In this document: positions 1 to 8,273 of the stretch, piece after piece
Layout: every line of letters starts with the position of its first letter
Position numbering within the stretch: position 1 is the stretch's first letter
Notes under the pieces: generated by a model
What the model saw: the letters and a program-made list of their open reading frames with translations, nothing else
What the model was told of the DNA's origin: nothing
The model's database searches: none
NCBI RefSeq assembly: GCF_042661025.1
Contig: NZ_JBHSWH010000001.1
Coordinates: forward strand, 248,001 to 312,000
DNA from: Flexivirga alba
Lineage (GTDB): Bacteria > Actinomycetota > Actinomycetes > Actinomycetales > Dermatophilaceae
Direction: 5' to 3'
Length of the DNA stretch: 64,000 bases
Position numbers and translations under genes: made by a program

Positions 1-641
1 GGATCGACGGCCTTCAGGCCGGCCAGATAGAGCACCATCACGTAACCTGCTTGCCGCCAGCTGGCCTCGACCAGCACCGCCCAGAGGTTCAGGTGCGGGT
101 TGCCCAGCCAGTCGATCGCGTTGCTGTCGCCGGTTCGGCCGAGCGCCGAATTGAGCAGGCCGAAATTCTGCGAGTAGATCAGTTCCCAGATGATGCCGAT
201 CAGCGCCAGGGACAGCATCACCGGCAGGAAGAGAACGCTCTGGTAGATCCGACTGCCCTTGATGTTGCGGTCGATCAGGACCGCGAAGAACATCCCCAGC
301 GGGGTCGCGATGCAGACGAAGACCAACAGCCAGATGACGTTGTGTTCGACGGCAGGCCAGAACTGCGGGTCGGTCTGCGCTGCGAATTTGTAGTTGTCGA
401 GCCCATTGCCCTTGATCGAGCTGAAGCCGCCGAGGTTGTCCCAGGTGGCGAACGACAGACCGACCGTCGCGATCGCCGGCAGCCAGATGAACAGCAGATC
501 CGCGAGCAGCGGTATGCCGAGCATGAAGAGCATCAGCAGCTTGTCGCGCCGGGAGAATGAGCGAATTCGCCGGCGCTTGCGGTTCGCACGCCCCGGCGGT
601 TTCGACGCCGCCGGTGGCGTGCTCACCTGATGTGCGGTCAT
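1..641 (-). CDS. Sugar ABC transporter permease (MalF/UgpA type), 3' part cut by window edge
   Basis: Reading the minus strand from ATG 641 gives an uninterrupted frame to the window edge (about 213 residues seen). A basic N-terminus (RKRRRIRSFSRRDK, about residues 22-35) is followed by a first membrane helix (LLMLFMLGIPLLADLLFIWL) and further helices with the layout of binding-protein-dependent sugar permeases. The start overlaps the stop of the binding-protein gene (ATGA), so the two are translationally coupled in one operon. A second permease gene probably follows outside the window. No ATPase gene is seen here; the MsiK-like ATPase at 23380 is a candidate partner (inference). The substrate cannot be read from the sequence. 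Confidence 0.88.
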   Translation of the reverse strand, partial: MTAHQVSTPPAASKPPGRANRKRRRIRSFSRRDKLLMLFMLGIPLLADLLFIWLPAIATVGLSFATWDNLGGFSSIKGNGLDNYKFAAQTDPQFWPAVEHNVIWLLVFVCIATPLGMFFAVLIDRNIKGSRIYQSVLFLPVMLSLALIGIIWELIYSQNFGLLNSALGRTGDSNAIDWLGNPHLNLWAVLVEASWRQAGYVMVLYLAGLKAVD

Positions 642-2044
642 GAGGTCTTGAAGACCGTCTTTGCTTGGGCCTCCAGACTCTTCATGATGGACTGCGCTTC
701 ACCGGCGGTCGGGTTGTTGATGAATTGGTCGAACGCTGCGGCCACGGTGTTGTCGGCAAAGCCGCCGTCGCTGTCACGGTCGAGGAACTGCGCCACCGAC
801 TTGCACTTGCCGATGACCTCGACGGACTTCTTCTGGATCGCGTTGTAACTGGGCACGGTCGCGCCGCTGGCGACCGCGACGTCCCACTGGTCGTACTTCA
901 GGTATGACGCCTCGGCTTCTCCGGTCCCGATGTACTCCAGCAGCTTCTTGGACGCAGTGACGTTCTTGGCCTTGGCCGAGATGCAGAACCCGTCCGCCGG
1001 TGCGTCCATGTAGTCCTGGCCCCATTGGGCGTTGATCTCGGGGTAGACGAAGAAGTCCAGCGCCTTCAGGTCGGCCTTGTCGGCGACATACTGGGCGGCG
1101 ACCTGGTTGGTGCCCTGGAACATCATGGCGGCCTTGCCGGTCTCCAGGGTCTTGGCCGCGTCCTGCCAGATGCGGCCCGTGGCGCCGGTCTGGCAGTAGG
1201 GCATCAGTTCGCGCCAGTGGTCGAAGACTGCGGTCAGGCGCGAGTCGGTCCACGGCACCTTGTGCTGGCACAGCTGCATGTGGAAGTCGTAGCCATTGAT
1301 GCGCAGGTTGAGGATGTCGAAGGTTCCGAGGGCGGGCCAGCCGTCCTTCTGCCCGAACGCGAACGGGATAAGCCCGTCACCCTTGATCTTCTTACACAGG
1401 GTGATCAGCGCGTCCCAGTTCTTGGGGACCTCGTATCCGTGCTTGTTGAACACCGTCATGTTCTGGAAGACGACCCACGGGTAGTTGTAGATCGGCACGA
1501 GGTAGTAGTGCCCGTCCGCACCCTTGGACAGTGCCTTGATCGCGTCGGGGAAGCCGGAGCCGATCTTGTCCCAGACGTCGTCGATCTGGGTGATCAGCCC
1601 CTTGGACGCGAAGGTCTGCAGCCGATAGCCCGCGAACCAGGTGAACAGGTCGTTCGGGGTGCCCTGCAGGTAGGAGTTGATGTTGTTCTGGAAGGTGTTG
1701 TGGTCGACGCTGTTGATCGACACCTTGACACCGGTGTTCTTCTCCGCAGCAGAGATGAGCGACGCGAACGCCTGCTTCGGCGCGGGGTCTGAATAGTTCG
1801 ACCCGAACGACACCGAGTTGCCCCCGACCGGCTTCTGGGAGCCTCCGGCGCTCGAGGTCCCGGTGCTGCTCGAACCGCCACCGCTGCCCTTGGTCCCACA
1901 CGCGCTGAGGAAGCCAGCGCCGGCTATCGCGGCCGCGCCGGTCAGCGCGCGCCGGCGGGTGACCGGGGCGCCGAGCCCGAGACGTCGGGCAATGCCCTGA
2001 GCCCCGGAGTCCGGGGTGGAATGGGTGGATCTTGACTCGACCAT
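638..2044 (-). CDS. Extracellular sugar-binding lipoprotein of an ABC transporter (family 1)
   Basis: Solute-binding protein of about 468 residues that should capture a carbohydrate outside the cell and deliver it to the coupled permease. The N-terminus has an RRRAL twin-arginine-like motif, a hydrophobic stretch and a lipobox ending LSAC, then a Gly/Ser-rich linker, which indicates an exported lipoprotein. I chose ATG 2044 because GGGAGG lies a few bases upstream; a longer frame to 2107 adds residues without a ribosome site. The mature part (NDLFTWFAGYRLQTFASKGLI, TGKAAMMFQGTNQ) is typical of family 1 sugar-binding proteins. The stop overlaps the permease start. The ligand is unknown. Confidence 0.9.
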   Translation of the reverse strand: MVESRSTHSTPDSGAQGIARRLGLGAPVTRRRALTGAAAIAGAGFLSACGTKGSGGGSSSTGTSSAGGSQKPVGGNSVSFGSNYSDPAPKQAFASLISAAEKNTGVKVSINSVDHNTFQNNINSYLQGTPNDLFTWFAGYRLQTFASKGLITQIDDVWDKIGSGFPDAIKALSKGADGHYYLVPIYNYPWVVFQNMTVFNKHGYEVPKNWDALITLCKKIKGDGLIPFAFGQKDGWPALGTFDILNLRINGYDFHMQLCQHKVPWTDSRLTAVFDHWRELMPYCQTGATGRIWQDAAKTLETGKAAMMFQGTNQVAAQYVADKADLKALDFFVYPEINAQWGQDYMDAPADGFCISAKAKNVTASKKLLEYIGTGEAEASYLKYDQWDVAVASGATVPSYNAIQKKSVEVIGKCKSVAQFLDRDSDGGFADNTVAAAFDQFINNPTAGEAQSIMKSLEAQAKTVFKTS

Positions 2045-2129
2045 GGTTGGCCTCCCAGTGCGCGGCATCGCTGCCAATCTCGTTGGATGGCCGAGAAAAT
2101 CAAACAAATTCGTTCAAGATCGACCAATC

Positions 2130-2160
2130 GAATGCAAGCACTCCAACATTTGGGTGTCAA
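2130..2160 (-). promoter_or_regulatory. Candidate promoter/operator of the sugar ABC operon
   Basis: On the minus strand a consensus -35 box TTGACA (2160-2155) lies upstream of the binding-protein gene. The matching -10 about 17-18 bases on (TTGCAT or TGCATT) is weak. A small inverted repeat, CCAAATGTTGG, covers 2143-2153 between the two boxes and could be an operator for a sugar-responsive repressor. The assignment is tentative. Confidence 0.3.
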
Positions 2161-2186
2161 GGGATTTGGCGATACCCACGGACAGC

Positions 2187-2216
2187 ATTCAGGCCCCGCC
2201 GAGGCGGGGCCTGAAT
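2187..2216 (-). terminator. Terminator hairpin of the aldo-keto reductase gene
   Basis: Perfect 14-bp inverted repeat (ATTCAGGCCCCGCC / GGCGGGGCCTGAAT) with a 2-base centre, 12 bases past the aldo-keto reductase stop and before the binding-protein promoter. It should end the upstream transcript and insulate the sugar operon. Confidence 0.8.
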
Positions 2217-2228
2217 ATCCGGAGGTGC

Positions 2229-3266
2229 TCAGCTGTCGGAAGATTTCGCCCAAAGATTGATGCCGGCATCAATGGCGTGCCGGTCGATCTTCTTCAGCTC
2301 GTCGTCGGTGAAGTCCAGGTTGTCCAACGCCCCGAGGCTGTCCTCGAGTTGCTCGACGCTGGACGCGCCGACGAGGACGGACGTGACGCGCTGGTCGCGC
2401 AGCACCCACGAGAGCGCGAACTGCGCCAGCGTCTGACCACGCTTCTTGGCCATCCGGTTGAGCGCCTGCAGGTGCTTCACTGTCGACTCGGTCAGCATCT
2501 TCGGGTCCAGCGACTTCCCTTGGGTCGCACGCGAACCCTCGGGGACACCCTTGAGGTACTTCGACGTCAGCATCCCCTGAGCAAGCGGCGAAAAGGCAAT
2601 GCAGCCAACGCCGTTCATGCCGAGGGTGTCGAGCAGGTCCTCTTCGACCCAGCGGTTGAGCATCGAGTATGACGGCTGGTGGATCAACAGCGGCGTCCCC
2701 ATTTCGCGCAGGATCCGCACTGCCTCTGCCGTCCGTGGACCGCTGTATGACGAGATCCCGACATACAGCGCCTTGCCCTGCCGGACCGCGGTGTCGAGTG
2801 CGCCGAGGGTCTCCTCCAGTGGTGTCGTGTCGTCGAAGCGGTGGCTGTAGAAGATGTCGACGTAGTCGACACCCATCCGCTGCAACGACTGGTCCAGCGA
2901 GGCGAGCAGGTACTTCCGCGAGCCGCCACCCTGCCCGTAGGGACCGGGCCACATGTCGTAGCCGGCCTTGGTCGACAGAATGAGTTCGTCGCGGTAGCGC
3001 TTGAAGTCCTGGGCGAAGATCGCGCCGAAGTTGCGCTCCGCCGAGCCGTATGGCGGGCCGTAGTTGTTCGCCAGGTCGAAGTGCGTCACGCCCCGGTCGA
3101 AGGCACGTCGCAGGATCGCGCGTTGCCTGTCCAGCGGCACGTCGTCGCCGAAGTTGTGCCAGAGCCCGAGTGAGAGGGCGGGAAGGTCCAATCCGCTTGT
3201 GCCACAACGCCGGTAGGTCATCGAGTCGTAGCGGCCACGGTCTGCTTGATAGTCGTCTGCATGCAT
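2229..3266 (-). CDS. Aldo/keto reductase, YghZ/glyceraldehyde-3-phosphate reductase type
   Basis: NADPH-dependent aldo-keto reductase of about 345 residues, likely cytosolic. Recognisable parts are the N-terminal strand YRRCGTSGLDLPALSLGLWHNFG, the DLANNYGPPYGSAE segment with the catalytic Tyr, STKAGYDMWPGPYG, YSHRFDDTTPLEET and the C-terminal cofactor segment VTSVLVGASSVEQLED. These match the E. coli YghZ subgroup, which reduces L-glyceraldehyde 3-phosphate and methylglyoxal. I start at ATG 3266 because the YghZ N-terminus aligns there; ATG 3281 is an alternative. It reads away from the neighbouring tRNA gene and is followed by a strong terminator, so it is a single-gene unit. Confidence 0.85.
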   Translation of the reverse strand: MHADDYQADRGRYDSMTYRRCGTSGLDLPALSLGLWHNFGDDVPLDRQRAILRRAFDRGVTHFDLANNYGPPYGSAERNFGAIFAQDFKRYRDELILSTKAGYDMWPGPYGQGGGSRKYLLASLDQSLQRMGVDYVDIFYSHRFDDTTPLEETLGALDTAVRQGKALYVGISSYSGPRTAEAVRILREMGTPLLIHQPSYSMLNRWVEEDLLDTLGMNGVGCIAFSPLAQGMLTSKYLKGVPEGSRATQGKSLDPKMLTESTVKHLQALNRMAKKRGQTLAQFALSWVLRDQRVTSVLVGASSVEQLEDSLGALDNLDFTDDELKKIDRHAIDAGINLWAKSSDS

Positions 3267-3384
3267 CGTCACGCCATACATCCTCGCAGCACCATGCCGA
3301 TTGACGGCTTGGTTGTGGCTGGATTCGTGGGACCGCCGCACCCATGGGTAGCATTGGGCCGCTCGCGGGCCCGTCCCGCGGCAC

Positions 3385-3457
3385 GCCGGTGTAGCTCAGT
3401 TGGTAGAGCGCTTCACTTGTAATGAAGATGTCGCGGGTTCGACTCCTGTCACCGGCT
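3385..3457 (+). tRNA. tRNA-Thr (anticodon TGT)
   Basis: 73-base cloverleaf. Acceptor stem GCCGGTG pairs with CACCGGC; the D-arm contains GCTCAGTTGGTAGAGC; the anticodon stem CTTCA/TGAAG encloses loop CTTGTAA with anticodon TGT (reads ACA, Thr); the T-loop contains GGTTCGACTCC. The discriminator base is T and CCA is not fully encoded, as is common in actinobacteria. Confidence 0.95.
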
Positions 3458-3611
3458 CCGTATCCGTTCTGAGGGCTGTATGCCTGCGTCCCGACCGCGA
3501 CAAATATCAGGAAACGCTCAGGTTCTGAACGCCACCACAGGTTTCCCTCCGGGTGGATGATCGAACGTCGCTGTTCCACTGTCGGGACAGGACGCTCGAA
3601 GGAGTCATCAA

Positions 3612-5738
3612 ATGCGTAGAACGCTTTTCGGTGCCCTCGCAGCAGCAGCTCTGTGTGTCGGCGGCACGTCGCCGGCCTTGGCTGCCGCCCCTGGTCAACA
3701 CCATGCCCCGTCCCCGTCGTCCGATTGCCAGTTGGCGAACGGAATCAAGCATGTCGTCCAGATCGACTTCGACAACGTGCACCTCACCCGCGACAACCCG
3801 AACGTCGCGAGCGACCTCGAGCAGATGCCGGCCCTGCTGAACTTCATGAAGAGTCAGGGCGTCGTGATGACCAACACCCACGACGACCTGGTGCACACCG
3901 GCACCAACATGATCTCGAACGCGACGGGGCTCTATCCCGACCGCAACGCGATCACCCAGTCCAACAGCGGTGACTTGTATGACGCGACGGGCACGCCGAC
4001 CGGGTACTCGTCCTTCTCCTATTGGACCGACAAGCTGTCGACCTTCAGCGGCGCCACCACCAACCGCTACAACCTCGACTACCTGCCGTCACGCACGGCG
4101 CCCGCCCCGGCGCAGAGCGTCAACGTGCCGGCACCGTGGACGCCGTTCACCGAGGCCGGCTGCAACGTCGGCGAGGTGGGCAGCCCCAACACCGTCCTGG
4201 AGAACACCGGCAGCGATGTCACGACGGTCTTCGGCGCGAACTCGCCACAGGCGGCTGAAGCCAAGGCCGATCCGACCAAGGCGCAAGCCGACCTGGTCGG
4301 GCTCGCGGTCCACTGCGCCAAGGGTGCCGCGCTCTGTGCGTCCGGTCAGCAGGACGCGCTGCCCGACGAACCCGGTGGCTACAGCGGCTACAAGGCGCTC
4401 TTCGGCGGCGCCCAGATCCAGCCGCAGATCAGCCCGGACGGTCCGGTCAAGGCGACCGATGGCTCGGTCATCGCGGACAGCAAGGGCAACCCCGGATTCC
4501 CCGGCTTCGACTCGGAGACCGCGAACAACTCCCTCGGCTACACCGCCCAGCTGCTGGAGCACGGTGTGCAGGCCGTCAACCTCTACATCTCCGACGTGCA
4601 CGGCGATCACACCGCGGCGCAGACCGGTGACCTCGGGCCGGGACAGCAGACCTACGAGCAACAGCTCGCGGCATACAACACCGCCTTCCAGGCCTTCTTC
4701 GACCGGCTCGCCAAGGACGGTATGACGGCGCAGAACACGCTGTTCACCTTCACCACCGACGAGGGCGACCACTTCGCCGGCAGTGCACCGACACCTGCGA
4801 ATTGCACTGGCACCAATGGCAATTACTGCAACTACGCGACAAGCTCCGAGGTCAATGTGAACCTCCCCGGCCTGCTTGCGACGCAGCGCGGGAACACCAC
4901 GCCGTTCGCCATACACTCCGACCCTGCGCCGGCTATCTGGCTGAACGGCAACCCGGATCGGACCGCGGCGCTGACCCGCACCTTCGGGCGTGACCTTGGC
5001 GCGCTGACCCTCACCAACCCCTACACGGGCGCGAACGAGCCGGTGGCCTACGACATCGCGGACTCGGTCGAGCAACGCATCCTGCACTTCGTCAGCGCCG
5101 ACCCCGCGCGTACACCCACCCTCACCGCTTTCTCCGGTGAGGACTCGTATGTCGGTGGCGGACAAGCGAATTGCAACCGACCGTGCGTCTACACCAGCTC
5201 CGGATACGCCTGGAACCACGGCAGCTACTGGCCGGACATGCAGGACATCTGGGCGGGGTATGTCGGCCCCGGCATCTCGGCACGCGGCACGGACGGCACC
5301 TTCACCGACCAAGTCGACATGCGCCCGACCGTGCTGCTCCTCACCGGCCTACAGGACCGCTACCAGGTCGACGGAGTGCCGGTCCTGCCGATCATCGCCG
5401 ACTCGGCGCTGTCACCTGCGGCCCGCAACCACCGGTCGCAGCTGACCGCAGCGGAGGCGGCATACAAGCAACTGGTCGCGCCGACCGGCACCTTCGCGAT
5501 GCACACGCTGAAGGCGTCGACCGCTGCCATCAAGAGCAACAGCCCAGGAGATGCGCAGTACACCAGGACCGAAGACGCCTTGAGTGCAATCGGATCCGTC
5601 CGTGATGCCACGGGCCAGCAGTTGGCTGCCGTCATACTTGGCGCGACCGAGGGTCACGGTGCGCAGGCGGTCGGCAAGGTCAGCCGCCTGACGTCGGAGG
5701 TGAAGCGGCTCGAAGCCCGATCAGCCGGGATCCGCTGA
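3612..5738 (+). CDS. Secreted alkaline-phosphatase-superfamily phosphoesterase-like protein
   Basis: 708-residue protein with a signal peptide (MRRTLFGALAAAALCVGGTS, cleavage likely after ALAAA). The fold resembles the alkaline phosphatase/sulfatase/phosphodiesterase superfamily: a first metal-ligand strand near IKHVVQIDFDNVH, a possible nucleophile region HTGTNMISNATGLYPDRN, a second metal site TFTTDEGDHF, and a C-terminal VDMRPTVLLLTGLQDRYQVDG block as in secreted phosphodiesterases. AAGGAG sits 7 bases before the ATG. Substrate and exact metal ligands are not resolved. It has its own unit between the tRNA and the M15 peptidase gene. Enzyme class is inferred from motif layout. Confidence 0.7.
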   Translation: MRRTLFGALAAAALCVGGTSPALAAAPGQHHAPSPSSDCQLANGIKHVVQIDFDNVHLTRDNPNVASDLEQMPALLNFMKSQGVVMTNTHDDLVHTGTNMISNATGLYPDRNAITQSNSGDLYDATGTPTGYSSFSYWTDKLSTFSGATTNRYNLDYLPSRTAPAPAQSVNVPAPWTPFTEAGCNVGEVGSPNTVLENTGSDVTTVFGANSPQAAEAKADPTKAQADLVGLAVHCAKGAALCASGQQDALPDEPGGYSGYKALFGGAQIQPQISPDGPVKATDGSVIADSKGNPGFPGFDSETANNSLGYTAQLLEHGVQAVNLYISDVHGDHTAAQTGDLGPGQQTYEQQLAAYNTAFQAFFDRLAKDGMTAQNTLFTFTTDEGDHFAGSAPTPANCTGTNGNYCNYATSSEVNVNLPGLLATQRGNTTPFAIHSDPAPAIWLNGNPDRTAALTRTFGRDLGALTLTNPYTGANEPVAYDIADSVEQRILHFVSADPARTPTLTAFSGEDSYVGGGQANCNRPCVYTSSGYAWNHGSYWPDMQDIWAGYVGPGISARGTDGTFTDQVDMRPTVLLLTGLQDRYQVDGVPVLPIIADSALSPAARNHRSQLTAAEAAYKQLVAPTGTFAMHTLKASTAAIKSNSPGDAQYTRTEDALSAIGSVRDATGQQLAAVILGATEGHGAQAVGKVSRLTSEVKRLEARSAGIR

Positions 5739-5863
5739 CTCCTGGCGATGCGGCCCACCCGGCAACATCAGGAGCGACCGAACGAACCACTAGCTTGTGT
5801 CCTGCTCTACTGTGATTCGGATTCGAAGTAACAGCGTTCACACCTGTCACGAGGTCGTCGTTC

Positions 5864-6832
5864 ATGATGAAGAAGAGGGCCGCGTCGCTGGCGTTGGCCG
5901 GCGCGGTGGTGCTCACTCTCAACGGGCTGAGCCCGACGGTGAGCACCGCCCGCGCGGCCACCACGACGTGCAGTGTCGTCACCCTGAAGTACGGCGCCTC
6001 GCGTCATGACCTGGTGAAGACCTTGCAGAGTCGGCTCGGTGGCCTCACCGTCGACGGATATTTCGGAAGCGGGACACTGGCCAAGGTCAAGGCCTTCCAG
6101 ACGACGCGCGGTTTGGTCGCCGACGGCATAGTCGGCCCGATGACCTGGGACCTGCTGGGCGGATTCCCCGGCTGCACGACGATCACCGGTTACGTGATGG
6201 CCGACTCCGGGGCCGCCGGCTCCAAGGCCAACATCCGCTCCGGGCCAGGCCTGACATACAGCATCGTCGGTAGCTACGGGCCGCATGCCAAGGTGACCGG
6301 CACTCGCATCGGCACCGGGCCGTGGCTGCACACCAGCCGTGGCTATGTCCACAAGGGCACCCTGGAGACCACCACCTCCAACCCCTCGTCGATCAACGGC
6401 AGACTCTCGACGAGCAGCCTGTGCAAGGTATCCACCTCCTACAACTCCCCCGACACGTTCGACCCGGACTACACACCCAAAACGCAGCGCTACCTGAACT
6501 GCGATGACCAGCCCTACCTGAAGGCCCTGGAGGCCAGCTACAAAGCTGCCTTCGGCCACTACGCAGCGATCGACCTGACGTACCGAGACATTGACGAACA
6601 GTGGTACTGGTACAACAAATTCGGCAGCCCGCGCGCCGCTTACCCTGGCACCTCGAACCACGGCTATGGACTGGCGGTCGACTTCCGCGAGACAGACCAG
6701 CCCGGCGAGGAGTTCGGCTGGGGCGGCGTCGGTCAGAAGTGGCTGTCGGCCAATGCCCACCGCTGGGGGTTCGCGAGTCCGTTCACCTACGGCACGGACG
6801 GCGAGAGCTATCACTTCCAGTTCGTCGGCTGA
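5864..6832 (+). CDS. Secreted D-Ala-D-Ala carboxypeptidase, M15 family, with peptidoglycan-binding domain
   Basis: 322-residue exported cell-wall enzyme. Order: signal peptide (cleaved after ARA, about residue 31); peptidoglycan-binding domain (about 40-100, DGYFGSGTLAKVKAFQTTRGLVADGIVGPMTW); SH3-like segment (about 110-170, KANIRSGPGLTYSIVGSY); C-terminal VanY/M15 domain. The zinc motif is visible as SNHGYGLAVDF (His and Asp) and ESYHFQF (Glu and His). It should trim peptidoglycan stem peptides. GAGG lies 9 bases before ATG 5864; a second ATG follows directly. The 3' end overlaps the convergent gene by 22 bases. Confidence 0.88.
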   Translation: MMKKRAASLALAGAVVLTLNGLSPTVSTARAATTTCSVVTLKYGASRHDLVKTLQSRLGGLTVDGYFGSGTLAKVKAFQTTRGLVADGIVGPMTWDLLGGFPGCTTITGYVMADSGAAGSKANIRSGPGLTYSIVGSYGPHAKVTGTRIGTGPWLHTSRGYVHKGTLETTTSNPSSINGRLSTSSLCKVSTSYNSPDTFDPDYTPKTQRYLNCDDQPYLKALEASYKAAFGHYAAIDLTYRDIDEQWYWYNKFGSPRAAYPGTSNHGYGLAVDFRETDQPGEEFGWGGVGQKWLSANAHRWGFASPFTYGTDGESYHFQFVG

Positions 6833-7356
6833 GCCGGGTCTCGGCCCAGGAACGCCACGAGCTTGTCGCTCGCGGTCGCTCCTGGGCCGACATCGGCCTG
6901 CGCCGCGAAGAACTCTTGTCGCAGTTCGTCGTTCATTAACGGGCTGACAAGGGCAAGTACGTCGGTTGCCAGGTCTTCCGGGATGGCTTGCCCCGGGACG
7001 AGATCCCAGGCGTGCGTGGTGAATTCGATCGCAACGTCACCCGCTGCACCACGCACGACATCTGGATCACCGGAGTCGTCCAGCAGTGCCGCGCGGGTGC
7101 CTGCGATCGACGCAACGGCTTCCCGGGTCGGGTCCGCCAGCGGGACGAGCTTGTCCGGCAGCTGTCGCCGGCCGGTGCGGGCAAAGTCGGCGAGCGCTGC
7201 CGCCGTGCCGGCAACGTGCGCCAGCAGCTCCCGCACGGTCCAATCCGGACATGGAGTGGGGCGGTCTAGGTCGGTGGCAACCAGCGAATCCACCACGTGG
7301 GTCAAATGATTCATCGCCCGCTCCGCGAGGGCGAGCTCGCGCGTCGGAGCACTCAT
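6811..7356 (-). CDS. TIGR03086-type metal-binding protein (DinB/mycothiol-isomerase-like fold)
   Basis: 181-residue cytosolic protein related to mycothiol-dependent maleylpyruvate isomerase N-terminal (DinB-like) domains. Seen: ALAERAMNHLTHVVDSL helix, DWTVRELLAHVAG with a conserved His, and EFTTHAWDL with a second His, matching the metal-binding pattern of this family. GAGGGGA lies 6 bases before the ATG. The family is abundant in mycothiol producers, consistent with mshA in this window, but the reaction of this member is unknown. Its 3' end overlaps the M15 gene. Confidence 0.8.
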   Translation of the reverse strand: MSAPTRELALAERAMNHLTHVVDSLVATDLDRPTPCPDWTVRELLAHVAGTAAALADFARTGRRQLPDKLVPLADPTREAVASIAGTRAALLDDSGDPDVVRGAAGDVAIEFTTHAWDLVPGQAIPEDLATDVLALVSPLMNDELRQEFFAAQADVGPGATASDKLVAFLGRDPAQPTNWK

Positions 7357-7423
7357 GCCGATCCCCTCGTTCCTCGGGTCTCGGCATTCGTCCTGAGCCC
7401 GTTTGGTCGCTCGCTGCGCTCGC

Positions 7424-8230
7424 TCATGACTGCTCCACAGGCATCAGATCCCACACCTCGATCGGCAGCGGCTTGCCGGTCTCCAGCAGCGACTTCAGAT
7501 TTGCCAGCACCGCCGGCCAACCGCGAGAGATCCCGCCATACATGCCCATCGACGGCAGGTGCTCGTGCGTCACGGTGAGCCGGACCAGTTCGTCGCCGGG
7601 CTCCAGTTCGAAGGTGACCACGGAGGGTTGCTCCAGCTTTTCGCCCGTGGGGTCCTCGAAGGTGATCGCCAGGCGGCGCAGCCGGTCAACCTCGAGCACC
7701 CGGCCTTCGATGTCGTTCCCCGAGCCGTCCAGGCGTTGGTGCTCCCACGTCGAGCCGGTCTCCCAGTCGGAGACGTTGCGGTGTGCCCAGTAGGCCGCGG
7801 TCAGGTCGGCGTCGGTGAGTGCCTGCCACACCTGGTCTACGGAGGCACGGATGTAGGTGACATAGACGTAGGTCGGAACCGTTGTGGTTGTTGCGGTTTC
7901 GCTCATGGCGAGCTCCTCAGCGTTTCGTCGGATGGCGCCGAGCGCGTCGAGTCGCGGTCGGTCGAATGCCGAGATCCAGCGGTCCCGGATCTGATGGATG
8001 GGCGCCGGGTTGAGGTAGTGCAGTCGCTCCCGACCGCGGCGCACGACGGTGACCAGGTGTGCCTTGACCAGCAGGTCAAGGTGCTGGGTGACCGACTGGC
8101 GCGCCATACCCACGTCGGCGGACAGGTCGCCCAGCGTCTGTCCGTCGGTATGACGCAGCCGGTCCAGCAGCAGCCGGCGGGTGGGGTCCGCCAGCGCTTT
8201 GAACACTGCTTCCTGGTCCGGTTCGGTCAC
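7424..8230 (-). CDS. ArsR-family repressor fused to an SRPBCC/AHSA1 ligand-binding domain
   Basis: 268-residue one-gene fusion. The N-terminal 95 residues form an ArsR-type winged helix (EAVFKALADPTRRLLLDRL, DVGMARQSVTQHLDLLVKAHLV). The second part, from about residue 112 (TYVYVTYIRASVDQVWQALTDADLTAAYW) to the end, is an AHSA1/SRPBCC domain with a hydrophobic ligand pocket. In many actinobacteria these are two adjacent overlapping genes; here AEELAMSETA reads straight through the usual junction. I start at GTG 8230: CATATT sits 6 bases upstream as a -10, suggesting a leaderless mRNA. An 8-bp inverted repeat overlaps this promoter, so self-repression is likely. Ligand unknown. Confidence 0.85.
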   Translation of the reverse strand: MTEPDQEAVFKALADPTRRLLLDRLRHTDGQTLGDLSADVGMARQSVTQHLDLLVKAHLVTVVRRGRERLHYLNPAPIHQIRDRWISAFDRPRLDALGAIRRNAEELAMSETATTTTVPTYVYVTYIRASVDQVWQALTDADLTAAYWAHRNVSDWETGSTWEHQRLDGSGNDIEGRVLEVDRLRRLAITFEDPTGEKLEQPSVVTFELEPGDELVRLTVTHEHLPSMGMYGGISRGWPAVLANLKSLLETGKPLPIEVWDLMPVEQS

Positions 8231-8238
8231 CCCTCCAA

Positions 8239-8260
8239 TATGCAGGCATTTACCTGCATA
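8239..8260 (-). promoter_or_regulatory. Palindromic operator of the ArsR-SRPBCC gene
   Basis: Perfect inverted repeat TATGCAGG - CATTTA - CCTGCATA, 8-bp arms and 6-base spacer, right upstream of GTG 8230 and covering the predicted -10 (CATATT). Size and position suit an ArsR dimer acting as autorepressor; the protein-site link is inferred. Confidence 0.75.
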
Positions 8261-8273
8261 AGTCAACTGGCAG

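Noticed and set aside
2045..2107. A longer N-terminus for the sugar-binding lipoprotein
   Set aside because: It would put extra residues before the signal and lacks a ribosome site, while ATG 2044 has GGGAGG upstream.
4089..5312. A long minus-strand frame of about 400 codons inside the phosphoesterase gene
   Set aside because: It is a high-GC shadow frame: low-complexity Arg/Val/Gly content, no ribosome site and no recognisable domain.
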